Origin: Comamonadaceae bacterium
GTDB taxonomy: Bacteria > Pseudomonadota > Gammaproteobacteria > Burkholderiales > Burkholderiaceae_C
Assembly (NCBI GenBank): GCA_027490485.1
Contig: JAIXYA010000270.1
Span: forward strand, 1 to 7,349
DNA: 7,349 nt
Reading direction: 5' to 3'
Part shown: positions 1 to 6,485 of the stretch, piece by piece
Layout of the letters: each line of letters starts with the position of its first letter
How positions within the stretch are numbered: position 1 is the first letter of the stretch
Notes under the pieces: generated by a model
The model's database searches: none
What the model saw: only the letters and a program-made list of their open reading frames with translations
Told to the model about the DNA's origin: nothing
Program-made: the position numbers and the translations under genes

Positions 1-1725
1 CTGTCTGACGAATACAAATTACTGGGTAAGCACATAACCGCCACTGCATTGTTAATTCCGAATTGGGTTATTTGGAGCGAGAGTGGTTACTTTGATTACG
101 CCGCCAATACAAAACCATTGCTTCATCTTTGGAGTCTGGGGGTAGAAGAGCAATTTTATTTATTCTGGCCTTTGACATTGTGCTTGGTATTCAAGTACAA
201 ATTAAATGCAATCCGGATAACTTCCATCCTTTTGTGTGCCTCTTTGCTTTTGAATCTGTCGATGGTTGAAAAATTTGCATCTGCAACATTCTTCTTGCCC
301 TTCACCCGCATGTGGGAGCTTTTATCAGGAAGTTTGTTGGCTTTGTTGACACATGCAGACTTTGTGAGATTGAACCCCATAAGAGCCCAGTTCGAAAAGT
401 ACAAATGGATAAGGCACGGACTCTCTTTTTTGGGCTTGATGCTGTTAATTGCAAGCTTATTTTTTATTGATCAAGACACGCGTTTTCCAGGTGCTTGGGC
501 GATATTGCCAGTGCTTGGCACTTTGTTGATCATTCTGGCTGGAAATACATCGTGGTTTAACCAATCGCTTCTGCCCGGCCGAATCCTGGTTGGCATTGGC
601 TTGATAAGTTACCCTTTGTATTTATGGCATTGGCCGCTGTTGTCATTTGCAAGAATTCTGGAACAAAGCCAGCCACATTGGCAAATTCGTATTTCATGCA
701 TTGCCATTGCATTTGTATTGTCTTTGTTGACCTACTACTTTATTGAGCGGCCAATGCGTTTTGGCCAAAATCTCAGAGCTAAAACTTACGCTCTGATCAC
801 ACTGCTATTGATCACAGCAAGCTTGGGATTGACGACCTATCTATCGAATGGATTCAAGTCAAGATTTTCCAATCAGTTGATCGAAGAACAAATCGCCGAC
901 CTTGCATTCAATATTCCGACCAGTATGGATTGGTATTGCCGCGACGCAAGCAATGAGGGCCCCCGTTGCCTTTCAAGTGGGCCTGATCCATCGACTGTGG
1001 TGATAGGGGATAGCCATGCGCTGACCATTTACGCTGGACTGGTTGAGCGTTTTAAAGCCAAAGGTCAGACCGTGGGTCTTTATGGTGCAAGCGATGGATG
1101 TGCGCCATTGCTAAATGTCGTCATCCAAGACCTCGGTGGAGACACCAGAAACTGTTTGCAAAAAGGTACGCAAGCTATTGTGAGAGTGATCAAGGATCCG
1201 GCCATCAAGGAAGTCATTCTGACAAGCAGGGGGCCCATGTACACAACGGGCAAAGGTTTTGGAGAGGTAGAGTCAACACAATTTGGGAGCTGGATTCTGC
1301 ACTTTGATGACGAGGATAGGCAGCTGCGAAATAATGAAGAGGTTTTTATGAGGGGCTTGGCAAATACCTTGGATGCTTTGTTGGCCGCAGATAAAAAGGT
1401 AACTTTTTTGCATGATGTTCCAGAGCTTGGTTTTGATATCAGAAGCTGTTTTTCTTTCAGACCTTTAGTCGTTACCCCTAAGGCGATGGACCCATGTGCA
1501 GTTAGCAAAAGTGATTTTCTGGCTAGAACCAAAATGCACAGGGCTGGTGTAGATCGGATACTTTCAGAAAGACCTGAAATCAAGGTCATCGATTTAGCCC
1601 AAGCATTGTGCGATGAAGAATGGTGTTACGGCGCAAAGAACGGTGTCTTGTTTTATATAGATGATGATCACCTTAGCATCAGAGGTGCTGAATATGTCGT
1701 TAGACAGCTATGGGACGAATTTTGA
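1..1725 (+). CDS. OafA-type membrane O-acyltransferase with C-terminal SGNH domain (5' end outside window)
   Basis: Acyltransferase-3 family integral membrane protein that probably transfers acetyl or another short acyl group onto a surface polysaccharide such as O-antigen. The reading frame is open from base 1, so the gene enters from upstream; the first in-frame TTG at 49 is not a real start, because family-like sequence precedes it. 574 residues are visible. The family hallmark PLLHLWSLGVEEQFY is encoded at about 115-159, followed by several hydrophobic segments up to about base 860. A periplasmic SGNH-hydrolase-like domain follows: its GDSHA block with the nucleophile Ser lies at 1006-1020, and the C-terminal Asp-Asp-Asp-His (catalytic Asp-x-x-His) at 1660-1671. 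Full-length relatives usually have about 620-670 residues, so only the first helices and the N-terminal catalytic His are missing. The coding region is AT-rich (23 of 60 bases G+C at 241-300), as is common for transferred surface-glycan genes. The family is clear; the acceptor is unknown. Confidence 0.93.
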   Translation: MSDEYKLLGKHITATALLIPNWVIWSESGYFDYAANTKPLLHLWSLGVEEQFYLFWPLTLCLVFKYKLNAIRITSILLCASLLLNLSMVEKFASATFFLPFTRMWELLSGSLLALLTHADFVRLNPIRAQFEKYKWIRHGLSFLGLMLLIASLFFIDQDTRFPGAWAILPVLGTLLIILAGNTSWFNQSLLPGRILVGIGLISYPLYLWHWPLLSFARILEQSQPHWQIRISCIAIAFVLSLLTYYFIERPMRFGQNLRAKTYALITLLLITASLGLTTYLSNGFKSRFSNQLIEEQIADLAFNIPTSMDWYCRDASNEGPRCLSSGPDPSTVVIGDSHALTIYAGLVERFKAKGQTVGLYGASDGCAPLLNVVIQDLGGDTRNCLQKGTQAIVRVIKDPAIKEVILTSRGPMYTTGKGFGEVESTQFGSWILHFDDEDRQLRNNEEVFMRGLANTLDALLAADKKVTFLHDVPELGFDIRSCFSFRPLVVTPKAMDPCAVSKSDFLARTKMHRAGVDRILSERPEIKVIDLAQALCDEEWCYGAKNGVLFYIDDDHLSIRGAEYVVRQLWDEF

Positions 1726-1755
1726 CTCACAATAGATGAGACTAAATTAATCCTT

Positions 1756-1760
1756 GGAGA
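1756..1760 (+). promoter_or_regulatory. Ribosome binding site supporting a TTG start
   Basis: GGAGA sits six bases before the TTG at 1767. No in-frame ATG gives a sensible N-terminus, and starting here preserves a complete Tat signal peptide. This site therefore decides the start of the dioxygenase gene. Confidence 0.7.
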
Positions 1761-1766
1761 ACTTCA

Positions 1767-2354
1767 TTGCAAAACGACTTCATTTCTCGTCGACATATTT
1801 TGCAGCGTTATGGACGCCTTGCAATTTCTTTCGGTTTAGTTGCACCTGCCATAGTCACTAGCCGTAAGTCATTAGCGCAGCAGTCGGCGAATCCTTTGTG
1901 CGAAAAACAAACACCTCCCCAGATGCAAGGGCCCTTCTATTTGCCCCTCTCTCCGGAGCGTGTTTCACTTGTAGAACCCAAAATGAAATCGCCCCGCATG
2001 CGAGTAACGGGTCGTGTTGTGGATACAGCATGTAGACCTCTACCTGGTGCCTTATTGGACTTTTGGCAATGCGATGAAAGAGGCCAGTACGACACAAAAG
2101 GCTTTAGTCTGCGGGGGCATCAATTCGCCAATAGCAAAGGAGAATTTTTCTTGGAAACGGTTATTCCTGGTTCCTATCCTGGAAGAACACCCCACTTGCA
2201 TGTCAAAGTTCAGCGCAAGGGTGGTCAAGTACTCACCACTCAACTGTATCTGCCCAATCACCCTGGTAACGCGCAAGATTTTCTTTTTGATCCAAGGTTG
2301 TCATTGGTGTCACAAGGGCAGGATTTCTTCTGGCAATTTGTTTTGCCAAGTTGA
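1767..2354 (+). CDS. Tat-exported intradiol ring-cleavage dioxygenase (protocatechuate 3,4-dioxygenase-like)
   Basis: 195-residue non-haem Fe(III) dioxygenase of the family that opens catechol-type rings between the two hydroxyls. The N-terminus carries a twin-arginine signal (S7-R8-R9-H-I-L, hydrophobic stretch about 18-30, likely cleavage after the S-L-A ending at residue 37), so the enzyme should fold with its iron and then act in the periplasm. The four expected iron ligands are visible: Tyr108 (in GQYD), Tyr137, His143 and His145 (in SYPGRTPHLHV), and the conserved active-site Arg140. The GPFY block near 55-58 and the beta-rich core TGRVVDTACRPLPGALLDFWQ are typical. It resembles one PcaH-like subunit, but no PcaG partner or beta-ketoadipate pathway gene is nearby. 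It is shorter than PcaH, like other secreted single-subunit members. It starts at TTG, 41 bp after the acyltransferase, and may be co-transcribed with it. The substrate is unknown; free aromatics or lignin/humic fragments are plausible. Confidence 0.9.
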   Translation: MQNDFISRRHILQRYGRLAISFGLVAPAIVTSRKSLAQQSANPLCEKQTPPQMQGPFYLPLSPERVSLVEPKMKSPRMRVTGRVVDTACRPLPGALLDFWQCDERGQYDTKGFSLRGHQFANSKGEFFLETVIPGSYPGRTPHLHVKVQRKGGQVLTTQLYLPNHPGNAQDFLFDPRLSLVSQGQDFFWQFVLPS

Positions 2355-2379
2355 TGTCATCAAGCGTGACACAAGTCAC
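2351..2379 (+). promoter_or_regulatory. Clustered inverted repeats upstream of the antiporter gene (possible operator)
   Basis: The 66-bp gap before the antiporter begins with TTGATG-T-CATCAA (2351-2363, perfect 6-bp arms overlapping the dioxygenase stop). A TGTCA...TGACA pair (2355-2359 and 2367-2371) and GTGAC-ACAA-GTCAC (2366-2379, perfect 5-bp arms) follow and overlap it. The half-site TGTCA/TGACA recurs. This may be a regulator site controlling the antiporter or a weak attenuating RNA hairpin. No T-tract follows, so an intrinsic terminator is unlikely. No clear -35/-10 pair was found in the gap. Confidence 0.25.
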
Positions 2380-2420
2380 AGTACAAATAGCTGCCACCCC
2401 GTGTGATTTAGGATAGCGCT

Positions 2421-4163
2421 ATGACGTCCTTGGAATTAATGCTTTTATACCTGTTGGCTGCCGTGTTGGGTGTTGTGGGCTGTCGTCTACTGAAGCTACC
2501 GCCCATGTTGGGCTATTTGATTGTCGGCGTCTTGATTGGACCGAATGCCCTGGCCTTGGCGCAAAACTCCGAAAGCATTCGCCATCTGGCCGAGTTTGGT
2601 GTGGTCTTTCTGATGTTTGTCATTGGATTGGAATTCAATTTGCCCAAGTTGAAGACCATGAAAAAGCATGTCTTTGGATTGGGTGTACTCCAGGTGGTGA
2701 TGACCATTGTGTTTTTAACAATGAGCTCTTTGCTTTTAAACAGCATTGCGCCCACTTTTTGGCAAATGAAGTGGCAGACGGCGTTGGCTTTGTCGGGTGC
2801 CTTGGCCATGAGCAGCACCGCTATTGTGATCAAGATGATGTCTGACAGTTTGGAGTTGGACACCGAGCATGGCAAGCGTGTGGTTGGCGTCTTGCTCTTT
2901 CAAGATTTGGCGGTCGTGCCATTGTTGGTTCTCATTCCTGCGCTGAATGCGCCTGCGGAGGAATTGCTTCCTGCTTTGTTAGTGGCTTCGCTCAAAGCTG
3001 CAGCATTGATTACCTTGTTGCTAACCGGCGGCCAAAGACTGATGCGTTGGTGGCTGCTGTTGGTGGCTCGCCGTCAAAGCGAAGAGCTTTTTGTGATGAA
3101 CGTCTTGTTGATCACATTGAGCTTGGCATGGCTCACAGAGCTTGCTGGACTTAGCCTAGCACTGGGCGCTTTTGTAGCCGGCATGTTGATTTCCGAAACT
3201 GAATTCAAGCACCGTGTTGAGATGGACATCAAGCCGTTTCACGATATCTTGCTTGGACTGTTTTTCATCACCATTGGCATGATGCTTGACTGGCGCATTA
3301 TTTGGGATCGATGGGCATTCGTCTTGTTTTTGTTCACGGTGCCTGTTGTTTTTAAATTTGTACTTATTGCGGTCGTGACTCGATTGAGCGGTGCCAGTGA
3401 AGGTATTTCTTTGCGTACTGGTTTGTATTTGGCGCAAGCAGGCGAGTTCGGATTTGTGTTGCTCACATTGGGTAGTCAAAATCAATTGATTCCTGCAGAT
3501 TGGCTCAACCCTGTGCTGGCCAGCATGGTGCTTTCCATGTTGGCTACGCCTTTCATCATCATGAACGCCAACGATTGGGTGATGAAATGGTCTTCTAGCG
3601 ATTGGTTGCAGCAATCGCTAGGAATGACCCAAATTGCGCAAAAAAGCATGGACATCGAAAAGCACATCATCATTTGTGGTTATGGGCGGTGTGGCCAAAA
3701 CTTAGCCAAGCTATTGCAAACTCAAAAAGTTCCTTACATGGCTCTTGATTTGGATCCAGACCGAATCAGTCGCGCACAATCCCATGGAGAACAGGTTGTT
3801 TATGGCGATGCAGCACGGTTACAGTCGCTCATGGCGGTGGGGTTGGTGCGTGCCAGTGCAGTAGTCGTTACTTATTTAGAAAATGCGTCTGCCATGCGTG
3901 TGCTTGCGCTCACCACAGAGCACGCCCCACATGTGCCGGTTATTGTCAGAACACAAGATGATGTGGACTTGGAAAAACTTCAGGCAGCTGGTGCTGCAGA
4001 AGTGGTGCCAGAAACGATTGAAGGATCTTTGATGTTGGCAACCCATGCACTTTCTTTGGTGGGAGTCCCAATGAAGCGTGTTATTCGCATGGTTCAAGAG
4101 CAAAGAAATAAGCGATATGCCTTGCTGAAAGATTTTGATCGCGGTAGCGAAGTAGAAGATTAA
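2421..4163 (+). CDS. CPA2-family monovalent cation:proton antiporter with RCK (TrkA-N) domain, KefB/KefC/YbaL-like
   Basis: 580-residue inner-membrane K+ or Na+/H+ antiporter, expected to work in pH, K+ or electrophile-stress homeostasis. Residues 1-382 hold about 12-13 hydrophobic helices with family signatures: LGYLIVGVLIGP (30-41), FLMFVIGLEF (63-72), SSTAIV (131-136), LLFQDLAVVP (158-167) and LGAFVAGMLISETEFKH (248-264). A cytosolic regulatory domain follows: the Rossmann nucleotide motif G420-Y-G-R-C-G425, an acidic stretch near 443-447 (LDLDPD) where the nucleotide ribose would bind, and a YGDA block at 461-464. The protein ends at 580 without a visible TrkA-C domain. This length fits E. 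coli YbaL, KefB and KefC (about 560-620), although I recall longer betaproteobacterial relatives. The ATG is preceded by AGGA at 2410-2413, seven bases upstream. The 66-bp gap from the dioxygenase leaves open whether it has its own promoter. The ion and any glutathione gating cannot be read from the sequence. Confidence 0.92.
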   Translation: MTSLELMLLYLLAAVLGVVGCRLLKLPPMLGYLIVGVLIGPNALALAQNSESIRHLAEFGVVFLMFVIGLEFNLPKLKTMKKHVFGLGVLQVVMTIVFLTMSSLLLNSIAPTFWQMKWQTALALSGALAMSSTAIVIKMMSDSLELDTEHGKRVVGVLLFQDLAVVPLLVLIPALNAPAEELLPALLVASLKAAALITLLLTGGQRLMRWWLLLVARRQSEELFVMNVLLITLSLAWLTELAGLSLALGAFVAGMLISETEFKHRVEMDIKPFHDILLGLFFITIGMMLDWRIIWDRWAFVLFLFTVPVVFKFVLIAVVTRLSGASEGISLRTGLYLAQAGEFGFVLLTLGSQNQLIPADWLNPVLASMVLSMLATPFIIMNANDWVMKWSSSDWLQQSLGMTQIAQKSMDIEKHIIICGYGRCGQNLAKLLQTQKVPYMALDLDPDRISRAQSHGEQVVYGDAARLQSLMAVGLVRASAVVVTYLENASAMRVLALTTEHAPHVPVIVRTQDDVDLEKLQAAGAAEVVPETIEGSLMLATHALSLVGVPMKRVIRMVQEQRNKRYALLKDFDRGSEVED

Positions 4164-4166
4164 TCA

Positions 4167-4197
4167 GGGTGGGGACTTCTAAAAGTGACCCCCACCC
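4167..4197. terminator. Strong hairpin between convergent genes (probable bidirectional terminator)
   Basis: GGGTGGGG (4167-4174) pairs perfectly with CCCCACCC (4190-4197). Inside it ACTT (4175-4178) pairs with AAGT (4183-4186) around a CTAA loop, leaving a three-base GAC bulge at 4187-4189. It begins four bases after the antiporter stop and lies 27 bp beyond the stop of the convergent small gene, so it could end transcription from both sides. Neither side has a good T-tract, so termination may be inefficient, or the hairpin may mainly protect mRNA 3' ends. Confidence 0.65.
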
Positions 4198-4223
4198 CCA
4201 ATAGCATTTATAAAACCGTTGGA

Positions 4224-4640
4224 TTATTTGGCGTCTGTGACGTTGTTGAAGGCCAATTGGTTACCGCAGGCATTGCTTGCAATCTTCAAGTCGTGGTCAA
4301 TGACAGGCTTGTAAAAAGACAGTGTCTGGGTGATTGGGGTTTTATTACCCAAGGGCGCTGAGTCATGACCCACCAGAATTTGAAATCCTGACATGGCCAT
4401 TGTTTGGTTGCTGCAATTGACCACGTAGTCGATTTGCTGCACACCGCTTTTGCCCATGTCGTGAAACTCACGGACATTTGCCAAACCATTGGATTTATAA
4501 GCTGCATAAGACCAAGTTTTGTCGTTGCTGGCCAGCAAAATGTCTGGGTCTTTGTCAAAGGATGCTGTTGCAGTACCAGTTGCGGCATGCGAAACACTTG
4601 TCACGACCAGACAGGCAAGCAATATGATTAATTTGTTCAT
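4224..4640 (-). CDS. Small secreted protein, surface-adhesin-E-like
   Basis: 138 residues with a clear Sec signal peptide: Lys3, hydrophobic core LIILLACLVVTSV, and probable cleavage after S-H-A at residue 19. The mature part of about 119 residues is polar, with W43 near its start and two cysteines (Cys76 in VNCSN, Cys125 in NACG) that could form a disulfide. The layout recalls small betaproteobacterial surface-adhesin-E-like proteins: an early Trp, a D/S-rich strand pattern, a central xxxxCxN and a C-terminal AC. This is a pattern judgement and the biochemical role is unknown. Cys10 lies inside the hydrophobic core without a good lipobox, so a lipoprotein is unlikely. AAGGAG (complement of 4647-4652) lies six bases before the ATG. 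It lies 139 bp downstream of the ABC operon on the same strand but probably has its own promoter. Confidence 0.8.
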   Translation of the reverse strand: MNKLIILLACLVVTSVSHAATGTATASFDKDPDILLASNDKTWSYAAYKSNGLANVREFHDMGKSGVQQIDYVVNCSNQTMAMSGFQILVGHDSAPLGNKTPITQTLSFYKPVIDHDLKIASNACGNQLAFNNVTDAK

Positions 4641-4779
4641 TTGGAACTCCTTGGGTGGTTAAATAAAATTCAATGAACTAATATTAGCATATGAATAGAT
4701 TTTGTAAAGAAAGAAATTGGACAAAATATGAATAAATCGCTTTATTTAGCAATTAAATGAAAAATACCTACTCAAAACA
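4641..4779. other. AT-rich intergenic spacer
   Basis: 139 bp between the ABC ATPase stop and the start of the small secreted protein gene, both on the - strand. It holds the Shine-Dalgarno and candidate promoter described separately, plus a weak A/T-only inverted repeat (AATAAA 4731-4736, TCGC loop, TTTATT 4741-4746). No open frame, RNA gene or convincing terminator for the ABC operon was seen. Confidence 0.6.
4681..4708 (-). promoter_or_regulatory. Candidate sigma70 promoter for the small secreted protein gene
   Basis: Read on the - strand, TTTACA (complement of 4703-4708) is followed after 16 bases by TAATAT (complement of 4681-4686). A transcript would begin near 4674 and leave a leader of about 33 nt containing the AAGGAG site. 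The whole 4660-4770 stretch is very AT-rich, so chance matches are easy; this is the best of several possibilities. Confidence 0.4.
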
Positions 4780-5709
4780 TCAACAAAGTCTGTGTTTCAA
4801 ATCGACAAGTTCAAGATAAGCGTCTTCTAAGGTGACTGGATCCACACTTACAGCACTGACCTTTGAGCCATCAAGCGCGTCAACGACCTCTCGCAAACTC
4901 ATGGGCTGAGGTAGCAAAAGACTGATCTTCCCGGCATGTTGGCGAACTGGCCAACCCAGATCTGATGCCCTTTGGATAACTGCTTGGGGGTCCTGCGATT
5001 GCACCTTGGCCACAGCTTGTCCAGGAACGCGAGCTAGCAAGTCAGGCACGCTCCCCTCGGCCACGACCTTACCGCCTCGCATCAGTGCGACCCGATTGCA
5101 CAGCCTCTCAGCCTCGGCGAGATGATGACTGGTTAACAAGATGGTTGTGCCGCTGTCACGCAAACCTTCGATCAGACGCCAAAGATCCATTCGCGCCTCT
5201 ACGTCAACAGCGACAGTTGGTTCATCGAGCACCAGCAGCTCGGGGAGGTGTACCAGGGCGACCGCAAGGCTCAGTCGCTGCTGCCAGCCACCCGACAACA
5301 ACCCGGCGCGGGTTGCTGCGTAAGGAATTAAGTTGAATCTCTCCATGAGGTCAGCCACCCGTGCATTGCGCTGCGCAGCTGGCACACCATAAAGTCGGGC
5401 AAAAAAATGCATGTTCTCTTGGGGAAATAGGTCAGGGTACAGCGCAGTTTCTTGTGCGCAGTAGCCGATACGTGTCCGTGCATGTGCATGTGCACTTTGC
5501 TCCATCATTGGCTGACCCATCAGCTGTACTTGTCCTGCATCGGCTTGCATTAGCTGGCAAATGATATTGAGCACCGTGGACTTGCCACACCCATTAGGGC
5601 CCAGCAGACCTACAACTTCTCCACGCGCTACCTGCAGGCTAAAGCCCGTCAGCACTTGCTGTTCGCCGAACCGCTTGAACAAGCCATCGATCTGCAAGGC
5701 AGCGGTCAT
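4780..5709 (-). CDS. ABC transporter ATP-binding protein (ABC-2 exporter type)
   Basis: 309-residue cytosolic ATPase that should power the permease encoded just upstream. All nucleotide-site motifs are present: Walker A GPNGCGKST (37-45), Q-loop Gln86, signature LSGGWQQR (138-145), Walker B LLVLDEP (158-164) with catalytic Glu163, and H-loop His195. The signature carries Trp instead of Gln at its fifth position, a form I know from ABC-2 drug/lipid-exporter ATPases. The D-loop reads AVDVEAR rather than the usual GLDP. A C-terminal extension of about 80 residues after 225 resembles the regulatory tail of DrrA/CcmA-like exporters. The ATG overlaps the permease stop by four bases (ATGA, 5706-5709) with only a weak Shine-Dalgarno, which implies translational coupling. 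It is the last gene of the crtI-permease-ATPase operon. The substrate is unknown. Confidence 0.93.
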   Translation of the reverse strand: MTAALQIDGLFKRFGEQQVLTGFSLQVARGEVVGLLGPNGCGKSTVLNIICQLMQADAGQVQLMGQPMMEQSAHAHARTRIGYCAQETALYPDLFPQENMHFFARLYGVPAAQRNARVADLMERFNLIPYAATRAGLLSGGWQQRLSLAVALVHLPELLVLDEPTVAVDVEARMDLWRLIEGLRDSGTTILLTSHHLAEAERLCNRVALMRGGKVVAEGSVPDLLARVPGQAVAKVQSQDPQAVIQRASDLGWPVRQHAGKISLLLPQPMSLREVVDALDGSKVSAVSVDPVTLEDAYLELVDLKHRLC

Positions 5710-6485
5710 ACTTTTTGATCTGCTAAAAGTAAATGTCGATAGGATCTCAAGCCGAGAGCAAGTGAAATGGCACAGAATACAAATAGAAAGACAAGCTCGA
5801 AACGCAGTTCGGCGATACCTAAGTTGTATGCAGCCACGCCTTTGAAAGCCTGATTCATATGCAGCATCGGGTTTAGCTGCGCCACTGTTTGCATGGCAGC
5901 GGGCATGATTTCCAGAGGGAAAAAGGTACCACCGAGCACCAACAAAGGCACGCCGATAGCCGACAAAGCCACTACCACCTCTTCACTGCGTCTTGCAAAA
6001 CGAGCGCCCAAAAAGAAGCCCATGCCGACGTAGGCAAAAACAGACAGCAGCAAAATCAAGCCGCCCAACAACACACTGCCGTGGTATTGCGCGCCAATGA
6101 ACCAGGCGATGCTGTAGAGCATGACCACTTGCAAGGTTGCCAATACCAACTGTGCAAGCACCACACCTAAAAAGTAAGCCGCGGGGTACAGTGGTGAAGC
6201 CAGCAGGCGGCGCAGCGTGCGGCGTTCGCGCTCTGCGGCAATGATGGAGACCGTACCGCCTAGGCAACTAAAGAACAGTGCTGCACCTATCAGAATGCCG
6301 GCCGCAGCGGCATCTAAGCCTGCGCGCATATTGGCGTTGTGCGCATAGACCAAGCCAAACAGCAGCATCATGGCCGCCGGAAAAACCGCCCAAAAGATCA
6401 AGCCCCGGCGTTGTCGCCATTGCTCGAGCAGCAATCGCTGAGAAACGGCCAGGGTCTGGTCAAAGAACAAACCATAAGAAATCAT
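5706..6485 (-). CDS. ABC-2 type transporter permease
   Basis: 259-residue inner-membrane subunit with about six hydrophobic segments (roughly 28-47, 60-83, 101-130, 136-160, 169-189, 230-247). The cytosolic ERERRTLRRLLASPL block (85-99) is the conserved ATPase-coupling region of ABC-2 permeases. The LGGTFFP...AQLNPMLHMNQAF stretch (184-214) is the typical pre-final-helix signature of DrrB/YadH/NodJ-like exporters. The length is normal for a half-transporter, so two copies probably pair with two ATPase subunits. Its ATG overlaps the phytoene desaturase stop by four bases (6482-6485) and its TGA overlaps the ATPase start, which places it in the middle of a tight operon. Relatives export drugs, polysaccharides, lipids or haem; the link to crtI hints at a hydrophobic isoprenoid or lipid cargo, but this is inference. 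Confidence 0.92.
   Translation of the reverse strand: MISYGLFFDQTLAVSQRLLLEQWRQRRGLIFWAVFPAAMMLLFGLVYAHNANMRAGLDAAAAGILIGAALFFSCLGGTVSIIAAERERRTLRRLLASPLYPAAYFLGVVLAQLVLATLQVVMLYSIAWFIGAQYHGSVLLGGLILLLSVFAYVGMGFFLGARFARRSEEVVVALSAIGVPLLVLGGTFFPLEIMPAAMQTVAQLNPMLHMNQAFKGVAAYNLGIAELRFELVFLFVFCAISLALGLRSYRHLLLADQKV

Noticed and set aside
49..51. TTG at 49 as start of the acyltransferase
   Set aside because: The same frame is open to base 1 with family-like residues before it, and family members need N-terminal helices that would be missing.
1080..1589. 169-codon open frame on the - strand inside the acyltransferase gene
   Set aside because: It is antisense to a well-supported SGNH domain and its translation shows no family motif.
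2014..2406. 130-codon + strand frame overlapping the dioxygenase
   Set aside because: It is shifted relative to a gene with all catalytic residues in frame, and its product is low in recognisable features.
3156..3614. 152-codon - strand frame inside the antiporter
   Set aside because: The composition is rich in His, Gln and Asn, typical of antisense of membrane-protein codons; no motif seen.
4731..4746. AATAAA-TCGC-TTTATT inverted repeat as terminator of the ABC operon
   Set aside because: Only six A/T pairs in an AT-rich tract; too weak to call and expected by chance.
5085..5336. Variant ABC signature (LSGGW) and D-loop (AVDVEAR) as signs of a dead ATPase
   Set aside because: Walker A, Walker B Glu163 and His195 are intact, and LSGGW occurs in functional ABC-2 exporter ATPases.
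5478..5494. GTGCAT tandem repeat (two copies plus five bases)
   Set aside because: It lies inside the ATPase coding sequence and simply encodes the alternating His-Ala loop at about 73-77; not a separate element.
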